Below, in pieces: positions 1-11,578 of a stretch of DNA of 64,000 bases (positions are counted from its first letter, which is position 1; the number at the start of each line of letters is the position of its first letter). The translations under genes were made by a program, and so were the position numbers. The stretch comes from Vandiemenella viatica (taxonomy: Eukaryota; Arthropoda; Insecta; Orthoptera; Morabidae), in contig JARYHS010013630.1 of NCBI GenBank assembly GCA_031002005.1, forward strand, positions 29,041,504-29,105,503, in the 5' to 3' direction. The notes beneath the pieces are model-generated. The model ran no database searches and was not told the DNA's origin. It was given only the letters and a program-made list of their open reading frames with translations.

Positions 1-1
1 C

Positions 2-484
2 TTAGCCGAACACGCCATTGACAACGAACACGAGCCATGCTTCGACAAAACGACACTCCTTTGTTACGCAAATAACTTTTGGGACAGTGTTGTGAAGGAG
101 GCTATTGAGATTAGGCTTAGCAAAAATGTTATTAATCGTGATCAAGGCCTCAATTTAAGCCAAGCTTGGAAGCCAGCAATTGGATTGTTACAAACGGACG
201 GAATCGAGCCATATTATGGCATAGGAGTGACCCGATCGTGATGTCACCAAGCGAGCAGGGCCTAACTAGACTGCCCCTCCACGCGCTTTCCCCTCCGTTC
301 CCGGCTGCTGGCGCTATATAATAGACTGCTGTGCGGCAGACTTCAGTAATGTTAAGCGGGGGCTTGACAATGGAAGCAGTGCTAGCTTCCGAAACGTTGC
401 CAGATGGCTCAATTCTGACATGGCTTGAAACCTGAGAAGTTTTTATAAAACTGTAGAAGTGTTTGTAACAAACCATCAGAACTT
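2..484 (+). pseudogene. Penelope-like element 3' remnant: GIY-YIG C-terminus plus pseudo-LTR
   Basis: Bases 2-240 read in one open frame into the window edge, so the 5' part is cut off by the window. The peptide contains NNFWDSVVKEAIEIRL and NVINRDQGLNLSQAW, which match the end of the better-preserved Penelope reverse transcriptase/GIY-YIG protein at 38934-40052 (FWNSILMEAVEIQL, LINRDSGYQLSEAW). From about 241 to 484 no frame continues. This GC-richer stretch sits where Penelope elements carry their pseudo-LTR. A CR1-like LINE begins directly after it. This copy is diverged from the two at 38-41 kb and 61 kb, so it is a separate, older insertion or subfamily. Class is confident, exact 3' border is not. 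Confidence 0.75.
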
Positions 485-1256
485 GAAAGTGTTATTTGTA
501 GCACAGAAATGGATATCGTTATTGCTACAGAAAGTTGGCTGAAACCGGAAATAAGTTCCGCCAAAACTTTTAAAGATAGCATTAACGTTTTTCGTAAAGA
601 CAGATTACACTCTCATGGAGGTGGGGTATTTATAGCTGTGAGTAAATTTCTCCCATGTAATGAAATAGACATTGATATGATCTGTGAAATCATATGGATT
701 AAACTCAATGTTGCTGGTTGATAACTCATCATAGGCGCCTTCTACCGTCCACCCGATTCCGACATAGCTAAGAAATAATGTAAACAGTAAAGCTAGCCAT
801 TTTCAGGATCATGCTATGATTCTAGGAGACGACTTCAATCTGCCTTATATTGACTGGCGTAATTACATTCACATTACAGGTAGCAGGGATAAGGCAGCTT
901 CTGAAGTAATTCTTGATTTGTTGTCAGATAATCTCGAGCAGCTAGTTAATGAACCTACGTGGTGTCTTAATGGTAGCGAAAATATTTTAGATCTGCTGGT
1001 TACCAACAGGCCAGAATTATTCACCGACATTTCAACAACCACAGGAATAAACAATCACAAAGCGGTAAATGCGACTATCAAACTAATGACCAAGCAAAAA
1101 ATGAGAAAAGGTTGGATTGTATACAGATTCAGTAAGGCCTCGAAGGAGTGTTTTACAACCTACCAGGACACTGTTGAAGAGATGTGGCATCAATTTGTCG
1201 GAATAGTCGTGGAAGGTATGGAAATATATACCGAAGTGGACAATAAATGTGGAGGA
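485..1256 (+). pseudogene. CR1-like non-LTR retrotransposon, endonuclease domain remnant
   Basis: Two open pieces (509-721 and 816-1256) are separated by a stop and frameshift and together look like an apurinic/apyrimidinic endonuclease-type domain. The first has DIVIATESWLKPEI, the block carrying the catalytic Glu of EN motif TESW. The second has ILGDDFNLPYIDW (usual form GDFN) and, near its end, INNHKAVNATI in place of the usual SDH motif. In an intact element this domain nicks the target for target-primed reverse transcription. The start is abrupt at about 485, immediately after a Penelope remnant. No ORF1 is visible. It belongs with the reverse transcriptase piece that follows. Confidence 0.8.
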
Positions 1257-1265
1257 TGATCCACT

Positions 1266-1965
1266 GTGGTACACATGCAAAGACAAAGGATTACTCAAAA
1301 AACAAAGGAGGATACACGCTCGAACATTATGAAGTTTCTAGACGAGAACGAGTTACTTACACTGTGTCAACACGGATTTCGGAAGAAGAGATCATGTGAA
1401 ACACAATTGGCCCTATTTTCCCATGACGTAATGAAAGTTATCGATTCAGGTTCGCAAGTTGATGCAGTTTTCTTGGATTTTCAGAAAGCTTTTGATTCTG
1501 TGCCACACAACCGACTTTTAGTGAAGATACGAGCTTACGGTATTTCGGCTCAGATTTGCGAGTGTATATGTGATTTTCTAACTGGTCGATCACAGTATGT
1601 CGTTGTTGACGGGGAAGCCTCTTCTAAGATAAATGTTACTTCGGGCATTCTTCAAGGAAGTGTAATAGGTCCACTTCTTTTCTTAATATTTATAAACAAT
1701 CTAGGTGACAACATTAAATGCTGGTTGCGATTGTTTGTTGACGATGCGGTTATCTATAGGGAAATAAGGTGCTCCGACGATTGCTTAGAAATTCAACGCA
1801 GTTTGGATGCTATTATCGATTGGTGCTGGAAATGGCAGCTTACACTTAATTGCAAAAAGTACAAGGCAATGCAATAAGTAACAAAAAGAATCAGTTTGTT
1901 CATGAGTACAAAATAAACAATTCAGCTGTTGACACGGTTGATTCTGTGAAGTATCTGGGCGTGAA
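1266..1965 (+). pseudogene. CR1-like non-LTR retrotransposon, reverse transcriptase remnant
   Basis: The frame 1266-1877 reads a reverse transcriptase core: QHGFRKKRSCETQLA, VDAVFLDFQKAFDSVPHNRL, GILQGSVIGPLLFLIFINNL and the catalytic block LFVDDAVIY (FVDD, usual F/YADD). Similarity continues after a frameshift (YLGV near 1950) and then stops abruptly. The linker that normally separates the endonuclease from the reverse transcriptase (hundreds of residues) is missing between about 1256 and 1290, so this is an internally deleted copy. The sequence is recognisably different from the CR1 family at 26.6-30.1 kb and represents another family of the same group. Confidence 0.85.
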
Positions 1966-3670
1966 GCAACTCAGAGCAAAAAAGAAGAAAGACATGACAG
2001 AATAATAGATACCAAAAGAATCAAACTCCAAAGCATGAAAGAAGAGTTCTAACTAAAACCTGTGTTTAGGTTTAAGATTTTTGAGAATGGCAAGGGAGAT
2101 CTGGACAACTACTGGTCAAATTTTAAAGCAGCAATATTAAGTACAGCATATAACATGTGCAGCAAAAAGAAGAACAAAAAACCTTGGTCTGACCATGAGT
2201 GCGGGCAAATGCTAGTTGAGAAGGATTAAAAGGAAAAAGGCATGGATGAACAGTAAAAGTGTAGGAGACAGAGGGAACTACAACAAATCCAACAGAGAGA
2301 CTAATAAGTTGTTAAGAAGAAAGAAATGACTGTACATCAATAGACTATTAGAAAGAGCAGAGGAAGAAAATAATGCAAACATGCAAAAAATTTCTATACA
2401 AAAGTAGGAATCTATTAAAAATGATATACACCGTATGCAAATGGAATTAGGGACAAGGAGGGCTGCCTGTTGATGGAAAATCAACAAGTTCTAGAGAGAT
2501 GGAGGGAGTACTTCTGTTAGTTGCTCGACGCTGCAGAAGGACTGAGATGATAAACCAAACTGATGAAGCCAAGTTCTACCATGGCCAATTAAACCCCCAA
2601 CAAGAGAGGGAGTGAAAGAAGCAGTCAAAGAACTGAAAAGCAACAAAGCTCTAGGAAAAGATGAAATAACAGCAGAAGTGCAGAAGAAAGGGGGGAGATA
2701 TAATGATAGAAAAGCTATGGGGGATAATACAAAAAAATCTGAGAGTAATGCCAAGTGAATGGAAGCAAGCAGTAGAGGTACTAATACACAAGAAAGGTGG
2801 AAAAGAAGAATGTGGAAATTTTAGAGGTATCTCCCTCCTTAGTATTCTGTATAAAGGCATGTCCAAAGTTATCTCCAACCACATAGAAAACTACGTAACT
2901 GAAATCAGTGGAGAACATCAAACAGGTTTCATAAAGGGTAGATCAACAACAACCCAGATATCCATATTAAAAGATATTACAGCCAAGTATTGGGAGCAAA
3001 ATAAAGAGTGTTTTCCAGTATTTATAGATTTAATAAAGCATACAACAGCATAAACAGGGATAAATTTTGGGCACAAATAGGCAAATTTGGCATTCCATGA
3101 AAACCTCAATAATATGAGTGCCACAGGATCATGGTAGTCAGTGAGAATTAAGTGTATACACATGTAACAGAATACTTTCATCAAAATCCCTGTCTCACAA
3201 AATGAAAATTAAATTATACTAACAATAATCATAGCACTATTGTTGTACAGATCTGAAATGTGGAGACTAAATAAGACACAGGAGAAAAAGCTTATAGTTT
3301 TTTTTTTTTTAGAACAAAGTACTATGGAAAATATATGGGCCCTCATGCAAACAAGGGATATGGAGAACGAAAATAACAGAGAAATCAGGGACCTCTACAG
3401 TAGTGCAGATTTCATAAGTGAAATTAAATATAGAAAAATCAGATGGGCTGAGCATATACTGAGAAGAGATGAGGAATTTCAACTGAATAAGGTGTTAAGA
3501 TCCAAACCTGAAGGATGACGACCCTGGGTAAGACTGAGACAAATATAGTGGAACCAAGTGAAGGATGATATGGGAAGGATAGAGCCGTTGAGGGGGGTGC
3601 AGAAGACTTATTAAGATGGATGGGATTTGTTGGTATGGCTGAATGTCAACTGTGATGTAAATGGCCCTGG
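1966..3670 (+). pseudogene. RTE-like LINE remnant (linker, reverse transcriptase, C-terminal domain)
   Basis: Broken frames in the order expected for an RTE-type ORF. A linker contains KKNKKPWSDHECGQML and ELKSNKALGKDEI. The N-terminal reverse transcriptase at 2703-3053 reads WKQAVEVLIHKKGGKEECGN, FRGISLLSILYKGMSKVI and EHQTGFIKGRSTTTQI. The C-terminal block at about 3320-3600 reads NREIRDLYSS and KIRWAEHILRRDEE, typical of the RTE C-terminus. The catalytic YADD region between about 3060 and 3240 is missing. No endonuclease is seen upstream, so the copy is 5'-truncated, and it has several stops. It abuts the preceding CR1-like piece without a recognisable duplication. Confidence 0.8.
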
Positions 3671-3679
3671 GAGTAAGAG

Positions 3680-4590
3680 TAATAAGTTAAGCTGTTTTAA
3701 TAAGCACTGAGTTACTGAAGTTATTATTTCATACAGATGGAAGTAGTTCTGTATTTATCGTGCTGAATGAGACCTGGACCAGGAATAAAACCAATATCAC
3801 GCACTGTGATATAAGGTTTTGAGATTCCTAATTTATTCTTAATTTTATTAATTCATTAGAAGTTCCATCTGTATTGCTATGTAAACTACAACTGAAATAT
3901 GTAAAAACTACAAAATAAAGTAATGAGCATTACATTCTATTTATTTAGGCAACTACAGAGAAATGAATTGACAGAATGTTCCTTTCACCTGCCATTTAAA
4001 ACTAATAATGTAAGTTGTTAAGATTTATTTTTCATGTGGGTCATTATTTCAGCCATTAAAATATTGATATGCAGATAACAAAAAATAAAAATGTAAGAAC
4101 CCATGAAGATTTTAGATCAAATTTGTATTGCAATGGATGATGACAATAACATGCCATACAGCGAATTTATTAATTTGCATGTGATTGAAGCTTTGATTTT
4201 CTGGTGGCAATATTACGAAGAATGTGGTTAAGCTGAAATGCAACCTGGACAAAGTTAACAATTGATACTTTTTGCTACAGCAGAGAGGACAAGAAATTCA
4301 TTGAGATTTATTTGGTAACAATTCTATTTAGTTAAGCAACTACAAACTAATGAATTGTCAGAACACTCTGTTAAACCTGTCATTTTTGACTGGCTTTTAG
4401 GCTAGTATTAAATAAACAGCAAAGCGCAGTTTAAATAAATTTTTAAAATTCTTGGGTTTGTATTTTAGTTATCAAAATAGGTGTCATACTTAAAATTTAT
4501 ATATGAAGTAACACAACTTACATTAAATGTAATGGATATACTTTCAATCGCTGCATGCTTCTTACACATATCATGAGTATATTATATTTC
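3680..4590 (-). repeat. Dispersed repeat, Helitron-like family B, minus orientation
   Basis: No coding potential seen. Read on the minus strand, this stretch matches the unit at 15.7-16.7 kb: a shared block around the phrase TCCAGGTTGCATTTCAGC, followed by AATCAAAGCTTCAATCACA and then a shared ACTTACATTATT-like block. A second, weaker copy of part of the unit lies at about 4310-4400, so the element has internal tandem repeats. Termini were not located here. Assignment to Helitron rests on the 15.7-17.1 kb copy and is tentative. Confidence 0.5.
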
Positions 4591-5218
4591 TGCTTAAATT
4601 TATTTAATTGCAATGAAGCACTTGCTCTGGTGGCAGTTTTCCCTTTGCTTTCCCAACCTACTTTTTCCCTTAACTAATTTAAACTTAAAATTCTTTTAGC
4701 ATTTTGGTAAAATATTCATCATTTCTCTTGGTAATTTATTGCAATCTCTGACCCACTTACCTACAAAAGAAAATCTTCCCGCACCCTTATACCTGAAATT
4801 GAGTGCCAATTTGTGGTCATGGTCATCCCTTCCATGCATCTCTCCTAATCATCACCACTATATGCATTGTACACTCTCCTAATTCTCTTGTTCTCCTGTT
4901 TTGCAATAAATCCCATACCATTTCCTTTATCATATCACTTACTTATTGTGTTCTGTTGTAATTTCTAGAAACAAATCTAGCAGCCAGTCTTTGTGCTCTC
5001 TCAAACTGCTGTATTTGATACCCAAAATGTGGGTCCCATACTACACCACCATATTCAAGCAATGGTCTGACCAATGTTTTGTAACCCAATTCCCTTACTT
5101 CTCTAGTACATCACAAGGATTTGGAACTTTTCCTACTATCTGAGTTTGTTATCAAATATTATGCAATTTACATTTCAAGTCCTCAACAAGCAATTCTTTC
5201 CCCATTTTATAGTGATAA
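4590..5218 (-). pseudogene. CR1 family 3' end fragment (C-terminal region and 3' UTR)
   Basis: On the minus strand this is the 3' part of the CR1 family best seen at 26.6-30.1 kb. The AAT/TTA-rich 3' tail lies near 4590-4610 and the C-terminal coding region is degenerate between about 4750 and 5100. It aligns over its length to 26.6-27.35 kb. It ends at ATAA (5215-5218), where a Helitron-like element starts with TC. In the intact family the CR1 sequence would go on ATTAACC, so the fragment is interrupted by that insertion. Confidence 0.8.
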
Positions 5219-6386
5219 TCATATATATTATTTCTATAACGTACTTTTTTTTTGTCACAAGCCTTTATCTCTCTTCATACTTAACGAGAAATCAATGAAT
5301 GAGGTGTCACTTTAAAGCTTATGGTCTCCACCTTGGTCACATCATATTTTAAGAATGGAAGTTTTGGAAATTCGACCCTTAAAGGGCAAAAATGTCAATA
5401 TTTTTAAAAAGCTGTTTTTTGTGTTACAAGTCATTTATCTCCCTGGATACCTATCTGAAACCATTTAATGCAATATCATTTTAAAGATTAACCTATCCAC
5501 TTTCGTGACATCATACATTAAGACAGGAATTTTCCGGAATTTGACCCTTAAAGGGCAAAAGTATCAATATTTCTGCAATGCATTTTTGTGTCATGAGCCA
5601 TTTATCTTCCTTCATATCAAACCGATATAGATAAATGAAGTATAATATTAAAGATTAAGGTCTCCGCCATGGTACCATTATATATTGAGAAATGAATTTT
5701 TCCTAATTTGACACGTTAAGGGCAAAAATGACAGTATATCTAAAATCCGTTTTTTGTATTTTGAGCCATTTATCTCTCTGGATATCTAACCGAAATCGAT
5801 AAATGAAGTAGGAATATAAAGGGTAATATCTCTGCTTTGGTGACATATATTAAGAAAGAATTTTTTAGGAATTCAACCAATAAAGGTAAAAAGTATAAAT
5901 GGTCCTACAACACATTTTTGTATCATGAGCCATTTATCACCCTTGATATCTAACTGATATAGATAAATGAGGTATCATATTAAAGACTAAGGTCTCTGCC
6001 GTGGTACCACTATATTTAGAGAAACGAATTTTTCCTAATTCGACCCTCAAAGGGCAAAAATGTCAATATTTCTAAAATGCGTTTTTTGTGTCTCGAGCCA
6101 TTTATCTCCCTGGATATCTAACCGAAATTGATAAATGAAGTAGGATTATGAAGAGTAATGTCTCAGTGTTGGTGACATCATATATTAAGATTTTGAAATT
6201 CGACCCTTAAAGGAAAAATGTATTAATGATGCTTCAACGCATTTTTGTGTCACGAGCGATTTACCTTCATTAATATATAGCCGAAATAGATAAAAGAGGT
6301 ATCACTCTAAAGATTAAGGTCTTTGCTGTGGTTAAATCATGTTTAAAGAAAGGATTTTTTAAAATTTAACCCTTGAAGGGCAAAAA
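5219..6386 (+). mobile_element. Helitron-like element family A, 5' part with tandem-repeat core
   Basis: Begins TCATATATATTATTTC directly after ATAA of an interrupted CR1 copy, that is between A and T, as Helitrons insert. From about 5250 to 6386 it is a tandem array of roughly 165-bp half-units in two alternating types (dimer about 336 bp). Landmarks are a GAGCCATTTATCTCC-like block recurring near 5258, 5430, 5592, 5764, 5928, 6097 and 6253, and a CCTTAAAGGGCAAAA-like block between them. The same edge and units recur, inverted, at 42.5-44.96 kb. The 3' end is absent because an RTE LINE fragment abuts at about 6387. No helicase or Rep coding is present, so it is non-autonomous. Confidence 0.65.
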
Positions 6387-7568
6387 TATTGCGTTTTATT
6401 TACCAATGTTTCACTGCCGTATAGCAGAGTCGATAGTGCCATTATTTTATAAAACTTGAGTTGCGTCTCCTTCTGTGCTTTACCTTTCAGTGTTCGTCAA
6501 ATTGATCTTCACACATATACTGAAATTAGTGAAGTTTCTTCTTCACTTCGTTATCCTCATTAAAAGATAATTCACATCCGAGATAAGTAAAGCTGGAGAC
6601 TTGTTCTATTGGCTGATTGTCTACCACTATTTTAACTCTGATAGGATATTTCCCTTGCCATGCAATAACTTTCATTTTTGCACGAGACTACTGTAGATTG
6701 TAATCTTTGCTGATAATTTTTAGTATATGAATTGCTTTTTGAAGTTCATCTTCAATTTCCTGGAGGATAAATTGGTCATGTGCAAACAACATAGTGTTTT
6801 TATAAGTGTTGTTGCTAATTTTTATACCAGGATAGACATTTTCTTTCCATTTTCTAACTAAATCATCTCTCTATATATATTGGAGAGTGTTGGAGACAGG
6901 TTCAACCTTGCCGCACTCCTTGGTTAATCGCTATTTCTTCTGCTAGTTTATTTCCTAGATCTAATACAGTCTGCGCCCTTCTATACATATCTTGAATAAC
7001 TTGTATTAAATGTTCTGTATATCAATTTCTTTGCATTATTTCCCAAAGTTTTTGTCTGTTTACTTTATCAAATGCCTTTTCATAATCTATAAAAGCATTG
7101 AAAGTTTTTAAATTAAATTTTCTTCTCTTTTCCAGTAGTTGTTTAAAGCAAAATATATTATCTATGCAGGATCTTGTGACATAACAAAATATTTTTGAAG
7201 AAAATTATATTTTTGTTCCTTGAAAGTAGCCAAAAATCAATATATTTATTCTTAAAGAAAAGAAGTGTAGGTTGCTATGGGATGAGAAATAAAAAAACAC
7301 TTGGAGGCTAACGACACAGATCGGTTGCTTTTAAAACATTCATTGCTGGAGGACTTTGCATCTTTGGATACTACAGAAGATCGATGAAGTTCCTACAGGA
7401 ATACAAATTTTGTATAAGAAACTGAAAACTGTTGAAAACAAAAGGATTGGATTCTTTATAGTTATAATCAGTTCACAAAATATGCGATTATATCATAATC
7501 TTCCTTTCATAAACCCACATTTTTCTTCTAATAAGTGTGCATCTACTATTAATTTGAGCCTGTTATTT
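6387..7568 (-). pseudogene. RTE-like LINE, reverse transcriptase downstream half (interrupted copy, contig A)
   Basis: Minus-strand frames read, from high to low coordinate: NNRLKLIVDAHLLEEKCGF near 7500-7580, SCIDNIFCFKQLLEKRR near 7110-7165, TFNAFIDYEKAFD, a degenerate YADD region (MLFAHDQ) and TLLYGSET at the 6387 end. About 300 bp between 7180 and 7480 do not fit the protein and look like an insertion I cannot classify. The upstream half of the same ORF lies at 10103-10436. The two halves are parted by the Jockey-like element, with ATTATTTTTG duplicated at 7569-7578 and 10103-10112. The C-terminal region is missing at the 6387 border with the Helitron-like array. Confidence 0.75.
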
Positions 7569-7578
7569 ATTATTTTTG

Positions 7579-10102
7579 CATTATTAAACCAATGACTGTA
7601 CCTTTCAAGAGATGCTTGAAAAGGGCACAGTGGAGTCTTTTTAGAGAAATTGTTGATAAGGAAATATCACAATTAGCTCCAGATCCACGTAACTATGAAC
7701 AGTTTGTAAAAATCATTCAAAAAGCTTCATGACAGTGCATCCCACGAGGCTGCAGAACAAACTACATCCCTGGACTGCAGTCCAGCTAAGCCGACTTGTA
7801 CACTCAATATTGTCATCTGTTTGAGGAAGATCCATTTTCTGAAGCAACCAGAGAATGTGGGGAATCACTAATGAAAGCAATTGGAACATCTAGAAGAAAA
7901 ACGTGGACTGACCTAATCAGTAACACTGATATGACTCATAATAGCAAAAAAGCGTCAACAACTCTTATAAAATTCACACCCGACCCTCATCAAACCACGC
8001 AGTTATACAACATCATTCCTGATAATATTGCACACCAGTCACTTCTTAATAGCAGACTAGTAAGAACCGGACCACAGGAACCAAGATTATCCATGACACC
8101 ACTAGTGAAAGTTCCATCATTAGTGCCCCTTTCTCTTTTGAGGAAACAACAACCTGCATTAAAGCCCTCCAAAATGGAAATGCTATAGGTGTTGACCACA
8201 TCCACATTGAGCAGATCAAGCAGCTGGGGGAGAGATGAGTAAAATCGATTCTCGTGATGTTCAATGAATGTTTACACAGTTGTAAGATTCCAAGGCCCTG
8301 GAGGAAAGCTCGAGTTATAGCACTACTAAAACCTGGTAAACCTCCATATGATGCCAATAGCTACCGCCTGATATCACTCCTCAGCCATGTCTATAAACTT
8401 TTTGAGAGGATGCTTCTAAAACGCCTCTCACCTGTTATTGAAGACAAACTGATACCTCAACAAGCTTGATTCAGAACAGCCTGCTCCTGTTTAGATCAGC
8501 TTGCAGTCATGGTCATCTTTTCCCTTCCATGCACTACTTTTCATACCTGTTGCAATATCTTTCCAAGCCTCATCGCCAGTATATGCCCTGTACACTCCCA
8601 TGACCCTCCTCATTCTCCTCCTGTCTTGCAATGAATCCTATTCCAGCTCCTTTATCATATCCGTCACTGATTGCATTCTGCGATAATTTCCAGAAACAAA
8701 TCTAGCAGCCCTTTTTTGCACCCTCTCCAACTCCAACTCAAATACAGGATCAAGTCCTACACCTAACGTAATATATTGAAGATGGCTTCGAAAAGGGTTT
8801 AGTTACTGGAGTAGTCTTCATTGACCCTACAGCAGCCTATGATACGATCAGCATAAAAAAAAACTCCTTCCTAAAGTTTACAGCATGACCCGGGATTTTG
8901 GTTTCACAGAAATAGTCTACGAACTTCTCAGCAATAGGCAATTCTACTTCAGCTTTCAGAATTCAAAAAGCTGTCCACGCAAACAAAAAAAATGGACTAC
9001 CTCAAGAAAGTGTTCTTGCTCCAGCTTTATTTAACATCTACACCAGATCAACCCCTGGACAACCATTGTATGTCCTTTATATACACTGATGATCTTGCCC
9101 TAGCTGCTCAACATGTGACTTTTGAGGCCATTGAGGGTAGACTTACAACAGCTCTTGAATCCCTTGGAACCTACTACAAGCAGAATGACCTCAATAAAAA
9201 AAAAAACTAAGTCTGTGCATTTCACTTGTGTAATAAATGTGCTAAGTGAAAGCTAAATGTGACCTGGAATGGATAAACTCTGTTGCACAGTGAAAATCCA
9301 AAATACCTGGGCATAACTCTTGATAGAGATCTCACTTTTAAAAGCCACTGTAGCAATATCAAGATGAAAGTACATCTTAAGTGAGTTGATCGGATCTAGC
9401 TGGGGATTAGCTCCCAAGCATCATTCGCACCTCTGCCTTAGCATGATGCTACTCCGCAGCAGAGTATACATGTCCTGTGTGGCAAAAATCCAGCCATGCT
9501 AAGACAGTAAACGTTGCGCTCTACAGAACATGCCGGCTCATCACAGGTTGTCTTAGACCATCGCCTGTGAGCAAAGTGGAGATACTAGCTGGCATCGCCC
9601 CTGGAGATATATGCCGGAAAGTTGCCACCAGTGTGGCAAGGCTTAAAGTGATTGAAGACATCTGACACTCCCTACATACACCAGTGCCATCAAGTCCTGT
9701 TCAAGCTTCATGCGAACTTCAAAACCACCAACTGGAGTGGAGCTCCAAGCAATGAAAGAATACTGGCTTGGGAGAAGAGATTACAACAAGGGTTCAAGTG
9801 GATCAAGCCAAAGAGGGTCTACCACCTGGGTCTGAATAACCATGGCCCATATGGAACTCACTAAACAGGCTCGAGTTGGAGTTGGCCGCTGCAAAGAAAC
9901 ATTTGCCACTTGGGGATACCTGGGAGAATAACCAGATACTACATGGTCGTGCGGGGAGAGAGAAACCATGGTACGTATGCTGTCTTGTCCACAAATTGGA
10001 ATAAATGTATTTCAATTTGACCTCCAATCAGCTACTGACAAAGCCATCACATTGACAATAAAACTACCACATATTTGATGCTTTCATCGACACGAGAAGA
10101 AG
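7579..10102 (+). pseudogene. Jockey-superfamily LINE inserted in the RTE LINE (copy 1)
   Basis: Plus-strand, 5'-truncated, no endonuclease domain. Order seen: linker with AQWSLFREIVDKEI and TWTDLISNTDMTHNSKKA; reverse transcriptase N-terminus IPRPWRKARVIALLKPGKPP (8290-8350) and YRLISLLSHVYKLFERML; then, after an inserted CR1 scrap, VVFIDPTAAYDTI, FIYTDDLALAAQ (YTDD, catalytic block, 9080-9115), a C-terminal region CRLITGCLRPSPVSKVEILA (9520-9590), and a tail with KQARVGVGRCKETFATWGYL where LINEs of this group carry a Cys-containing C-terminus. Many stops and frameshifts. Bounded by the 10-bp duplication ATTATTTTTG. A nearly identical copy lies at 12473-15332 across the assembly gap. Confidence 0.85.
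8506..8742 (-). pseudogene. CR1 internal fragment inside the Jockey-like LINE (copy 1)
   Basis: About 237 bp of minus-strand CR1 C-terminal coding sequence, matching 26.87-27.09 kb (protein SVTDMIKELE-type block). It has neither the CR1 3' tail nor an upstream part. It splits the Jockey-like reverse transcriptase between the CLDQLA block and the EDGFEKGLVTG block. The same insertion is in the second copy at 13396-13632. Confidence 0.8.
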
Positions 10103-10436
10103 ATTATTTTTGGATATATCTTGTAGCCCATATTTAGTAAACTAATTTCTCGATAGTTATCACATGAATTCCTATCTCCTTTCTTAAACAGTAAAATAAC
10201 TTTGGAATTCCTCCATTCTTCTGGGATGATTCTCTTTTTCCAACACATATTAAATAAGTGTAAATATCTAAATTTCAAAATAATTCCCCCATACCTAATC
10301 AATTCTAAATTAATTGTGTCTAGTCCATTTTCTATTTTTATATGATCTTACTGCTGCATCAACCTCCTCTATGTCTATAAGATCAACACATGGTCAATTC
10401 CTATTTTCTTTTCTTCCTCTTTATAATTACTACTAG
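10103..10436 (-). pseudogene. RTE-like LINE, reverse transcriptase N-terminal part (contig A)
   Basis: Minus strand reads a run containing IIPEEWRNSKVILLFKKGDR, then CDNYREISLLNMGYKIYPKI, the classic start of an RTE-type reverse transcriptase. A DIEEVDAAVRSYK-like linker lies further upstream near 10340-10380. It joins in sense to 7568 and downward across the Jockey-like insertion. On its upstream side it is cut at about 10436 by a family B repeat that runs to the contig end. Confidence 0.75.
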
Positions 10437-10578
10437 CCACAAATCCCATCAAAAATGATGGGTTTAGTGGTGTGTTCTGGTAATTAATTTCTTTTTAGTT
10501 GCTTACCTAAATAGAATTGTTAAAAAATAAAACTCAGTGCTGTAATTTCTCGTCTTTGGTTATGTAGCAAAAAGTTTC
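10437..10578 (+). repeat. Family B repeat, 5' part, truncated by the contig end
   Basis: Contains a perfect six-pair hairpin CCCATC-AAAAAT-GATGGG and runs into the N gap. The same sequence continues uninterrupted at 15661-15805 and beyond in the next contig. Confidence 0.6.
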
Positions 10579-11578
10579 NNNNNNNNNNNNNNNNNNNNNN
10601 NNNNNNNNNNNNNNNNNNNNNNNNNNNNNNNNNNNNNNNNNNNNNNNNNNNNNNNNNNNNNNNNNNNNNNNNNNNNNNNNNNNNNNNNNNNNNNNNNNNN
10701 NNNNNNNNNNNNNNNNNNNNNNNNNNNNNNNNNNNNNNNNNNNNNNNNNNNNNNNNNNNNNNNNNNNNNNNNNNNNNNNNNNNNNNNNNNNNNNNNNNNN
10801 NNNNNNNNNNNNNNNNNNNNNNNNNNNNNNNNNNNNNNNNNNNNNNNNNNNNNNNNNNNNNNNNNNNNNNNNNNNNNNNNNNNNNNNNNNNNNNNNNNNN
10901 NNNNNNNNNNNNNNNNNNNNNNNNNNNNNNNNNNNNNNNNNNNNNNNNNNNNNNNNNNNNNNNNNNNNNNNNNNNNNNNNNNNNNNNNNNNNNNNNNNNN
11001 NNNNNNNNNNNNNNNNNNNNNNNNNNNNNNNNNNNNNNNNNNNNNNNNNNNNNNNNNNNNNNNNNNNNNNNNNNNNNNNNNNNNNNNNNNNNNNNNNNNN
11101 NNNNNNNNNNNNNNNNNNNNNNNNNNNNNNNNNNNNNNNNNNNNNNNNNNNNNNNNNNNNNNNNNNNNNNNNNNNNNNNNNNNNNNNNNNNNNNNNNNNN
11201 NNNNNNNNNNNNNNNNNNNNNNNNNNNNNNNNNNNNNNNNNNNNNNNNNNNNNNNNNNNNNNNNNNNNNNNNNNNNNNNNNNNNNNNNNNNNNNNNNNNN
11301 NNNNNNNNNNNNNNNNNNNNNNNNNNNNNNNNNNNNNNNNNNNNNNNNNNNNNNNNNNNNNNNNNNNNNNNNNNNNNNNNNNNNNNNNNNNNNNNNNNNN
11401 NNNNNNNNNNNNNNNNNNNNNNNNNNNNNNNNNNNNNNNNNNNNNNNNNNNNNNNNNNNNNNNNNNNNNNNNNNNNNNNNNNNNNNNNNNNNNNNNNNNN
11501 NNNNNNNNNNNNNNNNNNNNNNNNNNNNNNNNNNNNNNNNNNNNNNNNNNNNNNNNNNNNNNNNNNNNNNNNNNNNNN
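10579..11578. other. Assembly gap, exactly 1000 N
   Basis: A run of exactly 1000 N, the size commonly used for a scaffold join of unknown length. The sequence before it (6678-10578) and after it (11579-15805) is the same, see findings. Any open frame across it is an artefact. Confidence 0.99.
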
